A stretch of DNA of 64,000 nucleotides from Sepiola atlantica (taxonomy: Eukaryota > Mollusca > Cephalopoda > Sepiida > Sepiolidae), in the NCBI GenBank assembly GCA_963556195.1, contig CAUVYP010000586.1:1-64000 (forward strand). The letters are read 5' to 3'. Position 1 is the first letter of the stretch. The number at the start of each line of letters is the position of its first letter. The translations under genes and the position numbers were made by a program. Under the pieces are notes generated by a model. That model made no database searches. It was not told the DNA's origin and saw nothing but the letters and a program-made list of their open reading frames with translations. Shown here piece after piece: positions 1 through 11,432 of this stretch.

Positions 1-272
1 ACTGAAGTACCAAGTTTCAGAAGTGCAGCTCTTGTACTGCCGGAGATATGTCGATACAAACTGAATACGCAAACTATCAACAAAATTAAGTGCGATTTAA
101 AGTTGATATCGCTTTTGTTTATAACTTCACCATTCTTTTGAATTGTGCAACGAAACTTTGCAGAGATAAGCGGAGTCACATGCTCTACTGAAGTACCAAG
201 TTTCAGAAGTGCAGCTCTTGTACTGCCGGAGATATGTCGATACAAACTGAATACGCAAAACATCAACAAAAT

Positions 273-458
273 TTAGCGCGTTTTAAAGTTGATATCGCTT
301 TTGTTTATAACTTCAACATTTATTCGAATTGTGCAACGAAACTTTGCACAGATTAGCGGAGTCACATTTTCTACTGAAGTACCAAGTTTCAGAAGTGCAG
401 CTCTTGTACTGCCGGAGATATGTCGATACAAACTGAATACGCAAACTATCAACAAAAT
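273..458. repeat. Monomer type B (first copy)
   Basis: D-like, with TTCAACATTTATTCG instead of TTCCACATT. It follows an A monomer and usually ends in the i tag that precedes A or F. I count about 25 copies, the last starting at 37508. From 24639 some copies carry GGAGTGACATT, a private change that marks later duplications. Confidence 0.88.
323..340. other. Invariant core with imperfect dyad (first D/B-type copy)
   Basis: TTCGAATTGTGCAACGAA: the right arm CAACGAA pairs with TTCG..TTG on the left, with a two-base AA bulge and TG at the centre. GAATTGTGCAACGAAAC is the same in every type, while the 12 bp to its left and about 20 bp to its right are the main windows that define types. The position in the monomer is about 137-155. 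A protein-binding box is possible but not shown; it could equally be the zone homogenised by exchange. Confidence 0.6.
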
Positions 459-644
459 TTAGTGCGATTTAAAGTTGATATCGCTTTTGTTTATAACTTC
501 ACCATTCTTTAGAATTGTGCAACGAAACTTTGCAGAGATAAGCGGAGTCACATGCTCTACTGAAGTACCAAGTTTCAGAAGTGCAGCTCTTTTACTGCCG
601 GAGATATGTCGATACAAACTGAATACGCAAAACATCAACAAAAT
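459..644. repeat. Monomer type F (first clear copy)
   Basis: Type F is an A-like monomer (TGCGATTT, GAGATAAGCGG, CATGCTCT) in which CATTCTTTTG is replaced by CATTCTTTAG. It follows a monomer ending in CAAACTATCAAC. In the left domain it is the fifth member of the 7-mer; in the right domain it is the second member of the pentamer. Copies carry either CTTTTACTG or CTTGTACTG. Right-domain copies gain private marks: GTTAGTATC, which destroys the EcoRV site, or GTTTGTAAC with AGCGGGGTCAC. Confidence 0.9.
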
Positions 645-830
645 TTAGCGCGTTTTAAAGTTGATATCGCTTTTGTTTATAACTTCCAAATTTATTCGAA
701 TTGTGCAACGAAACTTTGCACAGATTAGCGGAGTCACATTTTCTACTGAAGTACCAAGTTTCAGAAGTGCAGCTCTTGTACTGCCGGAGATATGTCGATA
801 CAAACTGAATACGCAAAACATCAACAAAAT
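645..830. repeat. Monomer type G (first copy)
   Basis: A D-like monomer with TTCCAAATTTATTCG instead of TTCCACATTTATTCG. It always directly follows type F. I count eight copies, starting at 645, 3063, 9201, 12363, 16455, 22779, 25755 and 27801. Beyond 28 kb its place after F is taken by an ordinary D, so G is a left-domain and transition-zone marker. Confidence 0.9.
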
Positions 831-1016
831 TTAGCGCGTTTTAAAGTTGATATCGCTTTTGTTTATAACTTCCACATTTATTCGAATTGTGCAACGAAAC
901 TTTGCAGACCGTCGCGGAGACACACGTTCTACTGATGTACCAAGTTTCAGAAGTGCAGCTCTTGTACTGCCGGAGATATGTCGATACAAACTGAATACGC
1001 AAAACATCAACTAAAT
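831..1016. repeat. Monomer type Cx (first copy), 7-mer terminator
   Basis: Carries GACCGTCGCGGAGACACACG like type C, but with AAAGTTGATATC rather than AAAGTGGATATC, and CTGATGTACC rather than CTGAAGTACC. These two distant marks are linked in all six copies (starts 831, 3249, 9387, 12549, 16641, 18315). All but the 18315 copy follow type G. The last copy closes a 3-monomer module. It ends in CAACTAAATT. Confidence 0.9.
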
Positions 1017-1202
1017 TTAGCGCGTTTTAAAGTTGATATCGCTTTTGTTTATAACTTCCACATTTATTCGAATTGTGCAACGAAACTTTGCACAGATTAG
1101 CGGAGTCACATTTTCTACTGAAGTACCAAGTTTCAGAAGTGCAGCTCTTGTACTGCCGGAGATATGTCGATACAAACTGAATACGCAAAACATCAACAAA
1201 AT
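1017..1202. repeat. Monomer type D (reference copy)
   Basis: The commonest type and the reference for this annotation: GCGCGTTTT, TTCCACATTTATTCG, the invariant core, CAGATTAGCGGAGTCACATT, CTTGTACTG. End tags vary (m, i, a) and predict the next monomer: i or a tags are followed by A or F throughout. D opens each left-domain module and occurs singly or in runs elsewhere. Confidence 0.93.
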
Positions 1203-1760
1203 TTAGCGCGTTTTAAAGTTGATATCGCTTTTGTTTATAACTTCCACATTTATTCGAATTGTGCAACGAAACTGTGCACAGATTAGCGGAGTCACATTTT
1301 CTACTGAAGTACCAAGTTTCAGAAGTGCAGCTCTTGTACTGCCGGAGATATGTCGATACAAACTGAATACGCAAACTATCAACAAAATTTAGTGCGATTT
1401 AAAGTTGATATCGCTTTTGTTTATAACTTCACCATTCTTTTGAATTGTGCAACGAAACTTTGCAGAGATAAGCGGAGTCACATGCTCTACTGAAGTACCA
1501 AGATTCAGAAGTGCAGCTCTTGTACTGCCGGAGATATGTCGATACAAACTGAATACGCAAAACATCAACTAAATTTAGCGCGTTTTAAAGTTGATATCGC
1601 TTTTGTTTATAACTTCAACATTTATTCGAATTGTGCAACGAAACTTTGCACAGATTAGCGGAGTCACATTTTCTACTGAAGTACCAAGTTTCAGAAGTGC
1701 AGCTCTTGTACTGCCGGAGATATGTCGATACAAACTGAATACGCAAACTATCAACAAAAT

Positions 1761-1946
1761 TTAGTGCGATTTAAAGTTGATATCGCTTTTGTTTATAACT
1801 TCACCATTCTTTTGAATTGTGCAACGAAACTTTGCAGAGATAAGCGGAGTCACATGCTCTACTGAAGTACCAAGTTTCAGAAGTGCAGCTCTTTTACTGC
1901 CGGAGATATGTCGATACAAACTGAATACGCAAAACATCAACACAAT
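1761..1946. repeat. Monomer type A, K subtype (reference copy)
   Basis: Carries TGCGATTT, CACCATTCTTTTG, GAGATAAGCGG, CATGCTCT and CTTTTACTG. Loss of GTAC in CTTTTACTG removes one RsaI site relative to T-subtype copies. In the left domain the K subtype directly precedes C, whereas T-subtype A precedes B. One private change here (CAACACAATTT at the right end) recurs at 37873, at the right end of another AK monomer. Confidence 0.9.
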
Positions 1947-2132
1947 TTAGCGCGTTTTAAAGTGGATATCGCTTTTGTTTATAACTTCCACATTTATTCG
2001 AATTGTGCAACGAAACTTTGCAGACCGTCGCGGAGACACACGTTCTACTGAAGTACCAAGTTTCAGAAGTGCAGCTCTTGTACTGCCGGAGATATGTCGA
2101 TACAAACTGAATACGCAAAACATCAACTAAAT
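1947..2132. repeat. Monomer type C (first copy), 6-mer terminator
   Basis: Defined by AAAGTGGATATC together with GACCGTCGCGGAGACACACG, ending CAACTAAATT. I count 19 copies between 1947 and 38065, all following an A-K monomer except the one at 33678, which follows the chimeric unit ending in A-K sequence. None occurs right of 38065. It shares the GAC-GTCGCGGA motif with type E. Confidence 0.9.
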
Positions 2133-3434
2133 TTAGCGCGTTTTAAAGTTGATATCGCTTTTGTTTATAACTTCCACATTTATTCGAATTGTGCAACGAA
2201 ACTTTGCACAGATTAGCGGAGTCACATTTTCTACTGAAGTACCAAGTTTCAGAAGTGCAGCTCTTGTACTGCCGGAGATATGTCGATACAAACTGAATAC
2301 GCAAAACATCAACAAAATTTAGCGCGTTTTAAAGTTGATATCGCTTTTGTTTATAACTTCCACATTTATTCGAATTGTGCAACGAAACTTTGCACAGATT
2401 AGCGGAGTCACATTTTCTACTGAAGTACCAAGTTTCAGAAGTGCAGCTCTTGTACTGCCGGAGATATGTCGATACAAACTGAATACGCAAACTATCAACA
2501 AAATTTAGTGCGATTTAAAGTTGATATCGCTTTTGTTTATAACTTCACCATTCTTTTGAATTGTGCAACGAAACTTTGCAGAGATAAGCGGAGTCACATG
2601 CTCTACTGAAGTACCAAGTTTCAGAAGTGCAGCTCTTGTACTGCCGGAGATATGTCGATACAAACTGAATACGCAAAACATCAACAAAATTTAGCGCGTT
2701 TTAAAGTTGATATCGCTTTTGTTTATAACTTCAACATTTATTCGAATTGTGCAACGAAACTTTGCACAGATTAGCGGAGTCACATTTTCTACTGAAGTAC
2801 CAAGTTTCAGAAGTGCAGCTCTTGTACTGCCGGAGATATGTCGATACAAACTGAATACGCAAACTATCAACAAAATTTAGTGCGATTTAAAGTTGATATC
2901 GCTTTTGTTTATAACTTCACCATTCTTTAGAATTGTGCAACGAAACTTTGCAGAGATAAGCGGAGTCACATGCTCTACTGAAGTACCAAGTTTCAGAAGT
3001 GCAGCTCTTTTACTGCCGGAGATATGTCGATACAAACTGAATACGCAAAACATCAACAAAATTTAGCGCGTTTTAAAGTTGATATCGCTTTTGTTTATAA
3101 CTTCCAAATTTATTCGAATTGTGCAACGAAACTTTGCACAGATTAGCGGAGTCACATTTTCTACTGAAGTACCAAGTTTCAGAAGTGCAGCTCTTGTACT
3201 GCCGGAGATATGTCGATACAAACTGAATACGCAAAACATCAACAAAATTTAGCGCGTTTTAAAGTTGATATCGCTTTTGTTTATAACTTCCACATTTATT
3301 CGAATTGTGCAACGAAACTTTGCAGACCGTCGCGGAGACACACGTTCTACTGATGTACCAAGTTTCAGAAGTGCAGCTCTTGTACTGCCGGAGATATGTC
3401 GATACAAACTGAATACGCAAAACATCAACTAAAT
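2133..3434. repeat. 7-mer HOR module (D-Di-AT-Bi-F-G-Cx)
   Basis: Seven monomers, 1302 bp. With the following 6-mer (3435-4550) it makes a 13-mer of 2418 bp; the same 7+6 pairing recurs at 11433-13850 and 15525-17942. Compared with the 6-mer, F-G-Cx replaces AK-C. Confidence 0.9.
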
Positions 3435-4550
3435 TTAGCGCGTTTTAAAGTTGATATCGCTTTTGTTTATAACTTCCACATTTATTCGAATTGTGCAACG
3501 AAACTTTGCACAGATTAGCGGAGTCACATTTTCTACTGAAGTACCAAGTTTCAGAAGTGCAGCTCTTGTACTGCCGGAGATATGTCGATACAAACTGAAT
3601 ACGCAAAACATCAACAAAATTTAGCGCGTTTTAAAGTTGATATCGCTTTTGTTTATAACTTCCACATTTATTCGAATTGTGCAACGAAACTTTGCACAGA
3701 TTAGCGGAGTCACATTTTCTACTGAAGTACCAAGTTTCAGAAGTGCAGCTCTTGTACTGCCGGAGATATGTCGATACAAACTGAATACGCAAACTATCAA
3801 CAAAATTTAGTGCGATTTAAAGTTGATATCGCTTTTGTTTATAACTTCACCATTCTTTTGAATTGTGCAACGAAACTTTGCAGAGATAAGCGGAGTCACA
3901 TGCTCTACTGAAGTACCAAGTTTCAGAAGTGCAGCTCTTGTACTGCCGGAGATATGTCGATACAAACTGAATACGCAAAACATCAACTAAATTTAGCGCG
4001 TTTTAAAGTTGATATCGCTTTTGTTTATAACTTCAACATTTATTCGAATTGTGCAACGAAACTTTGCACAGATTAGCGGAGTCACATTTTCTACTGAAGT
4101 ACCAAGTTTCAGAAGTGCAGCTCTTGTACTGCCGGAGATATGTCGATACAAACTGAATACGCAAACTATCAACAAAATTTAGTGCGATTTAAAGTTGATA
4201 TCGCTTTTGTTTATAACTTCACCATTCTTTTGAATTGTGCAACGAAACTTTGCAGAGATAAGCGGAGTCACATGCTCTACTGAAGTACCAAGTTTCAGAA
4301 GTGCAGCTCTTTTACTGCCGGAGATATGTCGATACAAACTGAATACGCAAAACATCAACAAAATTTAGCGCGTTTTAAAGTGGATATCGCTTTTGTTTAT
4401 AACTTCCACATTTATTCGAATTGTGCAACGAAACTTTGCAGACCGTCGCGGAGACACACGTTCTACTGAAGTACCAAGTTTCAGAAGTGCAGCTCTTGTA
4501 CTGCCGGAGATATGTCGATACAAACTGAATACGCAAAACATCAACTAAAT
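3435..4550. repeat. 6-mer HOR module
   Basis: D-Di-A*-Bi-AK-C, 1116 bp. Second copy of the module at 1017, offset 2418 bp, with only isolated base differences visible. Confidence 0.9.
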
Positions 4551-6596
4551 TTAGCGCGTTTTAAAGTTGATATCGCTTTTGTTTATAACTTCCACATTTA
4601 TTCGAATTGTGCAACGAAACTTTGCACAGATTAGCGGAGTCACATTTTCTACTGAAGTACCAAGTTTCAGAAGTGCAGCTCTTGTACTGCCGGAGATATG
4701 TCGATACAAACTGAATACGCAAAACATCAACAAAATTTAGCGCGTTTTAAAGTTGATATCGCTTTTGTTTATAACTTCCACATTTATTCGAATTGTGCAA
4801 CGAAACTTTGCACAGATTAGCGGAGTCACATTTTCTACTGAAGTACCAAGTTTCAGAAGTGCAGCTCTTGTACTGCCGGAGATATGTCGATACAAACTGA
4901 ATACGCAAACTATCAACAAAATTTAGTGCGATTTAAAGTTGATATCGTTTTTGTTTATAACTTCACCATTCTTTTGAATTGTGCAACGAAACTTTGCAGA
5001 GATAAGCGGAGTCACATGCTCTACTGAAGTACCAAGTTTCAGAAGTGCAGCTCTTGTACTGCCGGAGATATGTCGATACAAACTGAATACGCAAAACATC
5101 AACAAAATTTAGCGCGTTTTAAAGTTGATATCGCTTTTGTTTATAACTTCAACATTTATTCGAATTGTGCAACGAAACTTTGCACAGATTAGCGGAGTCA
5201 CATTTTCTACTGAAGTACCAAGTTTCAGAAGTGCAGCTCTTGTACTGCCGGAGATATGTCGATACAAACTGAATACGCAAAACATCAACAAAATTTAGCG
5301 CGTTTTAAAGTTGATATCGCTTTTGTTTATAACTTCCACATTTATTCGAATTGTGCAACGAAACTTTGCACAGATTAGCGGAGTCACATTTTCTACTGAA
5401 GTACCAAGTTTCAGAAGTGCAGCTCTTGTACTGCCGGAGATATGTCGATACAAACTGAATACGCAAACTATCAACAAAATTTAGTGCGATTTAAAGTTGA
5501 TATCGCTTTTGTTTATAACTTCACCATTCTTTTGAATTGTGCAACGAAACTTTGCAGAGATAAGCGGAGTCACATGCTCTACTGAAGTACCAAGTTTCAG
5601 AAGTGCAGCTCTTGTACTGCCGGAGATATGTCGATACAAACTGAATACGCAAAACATCAACAAAATTTAGCGCGTTTTAAAGTTGATATCGCTTTTGTTT
5701 ATAACTTCCACATTTATTCGAATTGTGCAACGAAACTTTGCACAGATTAGCGGAGTCACATTTTCTACTGAAGTACCAAGTTTCAGAAGTGCAGCTCTTG
5801 TACTGCCGGAGATATGTCGATACAAACTGAATACGCAAACTATCAACAAAATTTAGTGCGATTTAAAGTTGATATCGCTTTTGTTTATAACTTCACCATT
5901 CTTTTGAATTGTGCAACGAAACTTTGCAGAGATAAGCGGAGTCACATGCTCTACTGAAGTACCAAGTTTCAGAAGTGCAGCTCTTGTACTGCCGGAGATA
6001 TGTCGATACAAACTGAATACGCAAAACATCAACTAAATTTAGCGCGTTTTAAAGTTGATATCGCTTTTGTTTATAACTTCAACATTTATTCGAATTGTGC
6101 AACGAAACTTTGCACAGATTAGCGGAGTCACATTTTCTACTGAAGTACCAAGTTTCAGAAGTGCAGCTCTTGTACTGCCGGAGATATGTCGATACAAACT
6201 GAATACGCAAACTATCAACAAAATTTAGTGCGATTTAAAGTTGATATCGCTTTTGTTTATAACTTCACCATTCTTTTGAATTGTGCAACGAAACTTTGCA
6301 GAGATAAGCGGAGTCACATGCTCTACTGAAGTACCAAGTTTCAGAAGTGCAGCTCTTTTACTGCCGGAGATATGTCGATACAAACTGAATACGCAAAACA
6401 TCAACAAAATTTAGCGCGTTTTAAAGTGGATATCGCTTTTGTTTATAACTTCCACATTTATTCGAATTGTGCAACGAAACTTTGCAGACCGTCGCGGAGA
6501 CACACGTTCTACTGAAGTACCAAGTTTCAGAAGTGCAGCTCTTGTACTGCCGGAGATATGTCGATACAAACTGAATACGCAAAACATCAACTAAAT
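4551..6596. repeat. 11-mer module with internal dimer insertion
   Basis: Order D-Di-AT-Bm-Di-AT-Di-A*-Bi-AK-C. It equals the 9-mer at 6597-8270 plus an extra AT-Di pair, so one unequal exchange of two monomers explains the difference. The Di at 5667 has TTCCACATT where a B (TTCAACATT) would be expected between two A units, so its left part may come from D. One copy of A here has GATATCGTTTTTG. Confidence 0.85.
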
Positions 6597-8270
6597 TTAG
6601 CGCGTTTTAAAGTTGATATCGCTTTTGTTTATAACTTCCACATTTATTCGAATTGTGCAACGAAACTTTGCACAGATTAGCGGAGTCACATTTTCTACTG
6701 AAGTACCAAGTTTCAGAAGTGCAGCTCTTGTACTGCCGGAGATATGTCGATACAAACTGAATACGCAAAACATCAACAAAATTTAGCGCGTTTTAAAGTT
6801 GATATCGCTTTTGTTTATAACTTCCACATTTATTCGAATTGTGCAACGAAACTTTGCACAGATTAGCGGAGTCACATTTTCTACTGAAGTACCAAGTTTC
6901 AGAAGTGCAGCTCTTGTACTGCCGGAGATATGTCGATACAAACTGAATACGCAAACTATCAACAAAATTTAGTGCGATTTAAAGTTGATATCGCTTTTGT
7001 TTATAACTTCACCATTCTTTTGAATTGTGCAACGAAACTTTGCAGAGATAAGCGGAGTCACATGCTCTACTGAAGTACCAAGTTTCAGAAGTGCAGCTCT
7101 TGTACTGCCGGAGATATGTCGATACAAACTGAATACGCAAAACATCAACAAAATTTAGCGCGTTTTAAAGTTGATATCGCTTTTGTTTATAACTTCAACA
7201 TTTATTCGAATTGTGCAACGAAACTTTGCACAGATTAGCGGAGTCACATTTTCTACTGAAGTACCAAGTTTCAGAAGTGCAGCTCTTGTACTGCCGGAGA
7301 TATGTCGATACAAACTGAATACGCAAAACATCAACAAAATTTAGCGCGTTTTAAAGTTGATATCGCTTTTGTTTATAACTTCCACATTTATTCGAATTGT
7401 GCAACGAAACTTTGCACAGATTAGCGGAGTCACATTTTCTACTGAAGTACCAAGTTTCAGAAGTGCAGCTCTTGTACTGCCGGAGATATGTCGATACAAA
7501 CTGAATACGCAAACTATCAACAAAATTTAGTGCGATTTAAAGTTGATATCGCTTTTGTTTATAACTTCACCATTCTTTTGAATTGTGCAACGAAACTTTG
7601 CAGAGATAAGCGGAGTCACATGCTCTACTGAAGTACCAAGTTTCAGAAGTGCAGCTCTTGTACTGCCGGAGATATGTCGATACAAACTGAATACGCAAAA
7701 CATCAACTAAATTTAGCGCGTTTTAAAGTTGATATCGCTTTTGTTTATAACTTCAACATTTATTCGAATTGTGCAACGAAACTTTGCACAGATTAGCGGA
7801 GTCACATTTTCTACTGAAGTACCAAGTTTCAGAAGTGCAGCTCTTGTACTGCCGGAGATATGTCGATACAAACTGAATACGCAAACTATCAACAAAATTT
7901 AGTGCGATTTAAAGTTGATATCGCTTTTGTTTATAACTTCACCATTCTTTTGAATTGTGCAACGAAACTTTGCAGAGATAAGCGGAGTCACATGCTCTAC
8001 TGAAGTACCAAGTTTCAGAAGTGCAGCTCTTTTACTGCCGGAGATATGTCGATACAAACTGAATACGCAAAACATCAACAAAATTTAGCGCGTTTTAAAG
8101 TGGATATCGCTTTTGTTTATAACTTCCACATTTATTCGAATTGTGCAACGAAACTTTGCAGACCGTCGCGGAGACACACGTTCTACTGAAGTACCAAGTT
8201 TCAGAAGTGCAGCTCTTGTACTGCCGGAGATATGTCGATACAAACTGAATACGCAAAACATCAACTAAAT
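6597..8270. repeat. 9-mer HOR module
   Basis: D-Di-AT-Bm-Di-A*-Bi-AK-C, 1674 bp. It reads as the 6-mer with D-Di-AT-B added at the left. The B at 7155 ends in the m tag rather than i, and the next unit is accordingly D, not A or F. Confidence 0.88.
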
Positions 8271-9572
8271 TTAGCGCGTTTTAAAGTTGATATCGCTTTT
8301 GTTTATAACTTCCACATTTATTCGAATTGTGCAACGAAACTTTGCACAGATTAGCGGAGTCACATTTTCTACTGAAGTACCAAGTTTCAGAAGTGCAGCT
8401 CTTGTACTGCCGGAGATATGTCGATACAAACTGAATACGCAAAACATCAACAAAATTTAGCGCGTTTTAAAGTTGATATCGCTTTTGTTTATAACTTCCA
8501 CATTTATTCGAATTGTGCAACGAAACTTTGCACAGATTAGCGGAGTCACATTTTCTACTGAAGTACCAAGTTTCAGAAGTGCAGCTCTTGTACTGCCGGA
8601 GATATGTCGATACAAACTGAATACGCAAACTATCAACAAAATTTAGTGCGATTTAAAGTTGATATCGCTTTTGTTTATAACTTCACCATTCTTTTGAATT
8701 GTGCAACGAAACTTTGCAGAGATAAGCGGAGTCACATGCTCTACTGAAGTACCAAGTTTCAGAAGTGCAGCTCTTGTACTGCCGGAGATATGTCGATACA
8801 AACTGAATACGCAAAACATCAACAAAATTTAGCGCGTTTTAAAGTTGATATCGCTTTTGTTTATAACTTCAACATTTATTCGAATTGTGCAACGAAACTT
8901 TGCACAGATTAGCGGAGTCACATTTTCTACTGAAGTACCAAGTTTCAGAAGTGCAGCTCTTGTACTGCCGGAGATATGTCGATACAAACTGAATACGCAA
9001 ACTATCAACAAAATTTAGTGCGATTTAAAGTTGATATCGCTTTTGTTTATAACTTCACCATTCTTTAGAATTGTGCAACGAAACTTTGCAGAGATAAGCG
9101 GAGTCACATGCTCTACTGAAGTACCAAGTTTCAGAAGTGCAGCTCTTGTACTGCCGGAGATATGTCGATACAAACTGAATACGCAAAACATCAACAAAAT
9201 TTAGCGCGTTTTAAAGTTGATATCGCTTTTGTTTATAACTTCCAAATTTATTCGAATTGTGCAACGAAACTTTGCACAGATTAGCGGAGTCACATTTTCT
9301 ACTGAAGTACCAAGTTTCAGAAGTGCAGCTCTTGTACTGCCGGAGATATGTCGATACAAACTGAATACGCAAAACATCAACAAAATTTAGCGCGTTTTAA
9401 AGTTGATATCGCTTTTGTTTATAACTTCCACATTTATTCGAATTGTGCAACGAAACTTTGCAGACCGTCGCGGAGACACACGTTCTACTGATGTACCAAG
9501 TTTCAGAAGTGCAGCTCTTGTACTGCCGGAGATATGTCGATACAAACTGAATACGCAAAACATCAACTAAAT
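8271..9572. repeat. 7-mer HOR module with F of T subtype
   Basis: D-Di-AT-Bi-F-G-Cx. F here carries CTTGTACTG rather than CTTTTACTG, shared with the F at 12177-12362. This suggests these two modules are closer to each other than to those at 2133 and 15525. Confidence 0.88.
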
Positions 9573-11432
9573 TTAGCGCGTTTTAAAGTTGATATCGCTT
9601 TTGTTTATAACTTCCACATTTATTCGAATTGTGCAACGAAACTTTGCACAGATTAGCGGAGTCACATTTTCTACTGAAGTACCAAGTTTCAGAAGTGCAG
9701 CTCTTGTACTGCCGGAGATATGTCGATACAAACTGAATACGCAAAACATCAACAAAATTTAGCGCGTTTTAAAGTTGATATCGCTTTTGTTTATAACTTC
9801 CACATTTATTCGAATTGTGCAACGAAACTTTGCACAGATTAGCGGAGTCACATTTTCTACTGAAGTACCAAGTTTCAGAAGTGCAGCTCTTGTACTGCCG
9901 GAGATATGTCGATACAAACTGAATACGCAAAACATCAACAAAATTTAGCGCGTTTTAAAGTTGATATCGCTTTTGTTTATAACTTCCACATTTATTCGAA
10001 TTGTGCAACGAAACTTTGCACAGATTAGCGGAGTCACATTTTCTACTGAAGTACCAAGTTTCAGAAGTGCAGCTCTTGTACTGCCGGAGATATGTCGATA
10101 CAAACTGAATACGCAAACTATCAACAAAATTTAGTGCGATTTAAAGTTGATATCGCTTTTGTTTATAACTTCACCATTCTTTTGAATTGTGCAACGAAAC
10201 TTTGCAGAGATAAGCGGAGTCACATGCTCTACTGAAGTACCAAGTTTCAGAAGTGCAGCTCTTGTACTGCCGGAGATATGTCGATACAAACTGAATACGC
10301 AAAACATCAACAAAATTTAGCGCGTTTTAAAGTTGATATCGCTTTTGTTTATAACTTCAACATTTATTCGAATTGTGCAACGAAACTTTGCACAGATTAG
10401 CGGAGTCACATTTTCTACTGAAGTACCAAGTTTCAGAAGTGCAGCTCTTGTACTGCCGGAGATATGTCGATACAAACTGAATACGCAAAACATCAACAAA
10501 ATTTAGCGCGTTTTAAAGTTGATATCGCTTTTGTTTATAACTTCCACATTTATTCGAATTGTGCAACGAAACTTTGCACAGATTAGCGGAGTCACATTTT
10601 CTACTGAAGTACCAAGTTTCAGAAGTGCAGCTCTTGTACTGCCGGAGATATGTCGATACAAACTGAATACGCAAACTATCAACAAAATTTAGTGCGATTT
10701 AAAGTTGATATCGCTTTTGTTTATAACTTCACCATTCTTTTGAATTGTGCAACGAAACTTTGCAGAGATAAGCGGAGTCACATGCTCTACTGAAGTACCA
10801 AGTTTCAGAAGTGCAGCTCTTGTACTGCCGGAGATATGTCGATACAAACTGAATACGCAAAACATCAACTAAATTTAGCGCGTTTTAAAGTTGATATCGC
10901 TTTTGTTTATAACTTCAACATTTATTCGAATTGTGCAACGAAACTTTGCACAGATTAGCGGAGTCACATTTTCTACTGAAGTACCAAGTTTCAGAAGTGC
11001 AGCTCTTGTACTGCCGGAGATATGTCGATACAAACTGAATACGCAAACTATCAACAAAATTTAGTGCGATTTAAAGTTGATATCGCTTTTGTTTATAACT
11101 TCACCATTCTTTTGAATTGTGCAACGAAACTTTGCAGAGATAAGCGGAGTCACATGCTCTACTGAAGTACCAAGTTTCAGAAGTGCAGCTCTTTTACTGC
11201 CGGAGATATGTCGATACAAACTGAATACGCAAAACATCAACAAAATTTAGCGCGTTTTAAAGTGGATATCGCTTTTGTTTATAACTTCCACATTTATTCG
11301 AATTGTGCAACGAAACTTTGCAGACCGTCGCGGAGACACACGTTCTACTGAAGTACCAAGTTTCAGAAGTGCAGCTCTTGTACTGCCGGAGATATGTCGA
11401 TACAAACTGAATACGCAAAACATCAACTAAAT
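9573..11432. repeat. 10-mer HOR module
   Basis: D-D-Di-AT-Bm-Di-A*-Bi-AK-C, 1860 bp: the 9-mer of 6597-8270 with one extra D at the left end. Confidence 0.88.

Larger units (their letters stand above)
87..1016. repeat. Tail of a 7-mer module: AT-Bi-F-G-Cx
   Basis: Five monomers matching the last five of the 7-mer at 2133-3434 with an offset of 2418 bp (13 monomers). The first unit differs by AAATTAAG for AAATTTAG at its left end. Bases 1-86 are the right part of the preceding Di monomer. The module is cut by the window edge. Confidence 0.88.
1017..2132. repeat. 6-mer HOR module (D-Di-A*-Bi-AK-C)
   Basis: Six monomers, 1116 bp. Private changes relative to the copy at 3435-4550: ACTGTGCAC in the second unit, AGATTCAG in the third, CAACACAATT at the AK/C junction. 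The same order recurs at 3435, 12735, 16827, 18501 and 19617. Confidence 0.9.

Noticed and set aside
323..348. CENP-B box
   Set aside because: On the minus strand TTTCGTTGCACAATTC matches the TTCG and central A of the box, but the required CGGG is ATTC here. The match is too weak to call.
352..370. RNA polymerase III promoter elements
   Set aside because: TTAGCGGAGT resembles an A-box core and ATTCGAAT part of a B box, but the B-like element lies upstream in the same monomer, the A-like one is lost in types A, C and E, and no tRNA-like fold is seen.
273..455. Open minus-strand frame of about 60 codons in nearly every monomer
   Set aside because: 186 is divisible by 3 and this frame has one stop per monomer, so the frame repeats automatically. 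Differences between types change the predicted peptide heavily (for example ENVTPLICAK versus EKAYPRLSAK), all indels break frame, and many copies lack an ATG start. No gene is supported.
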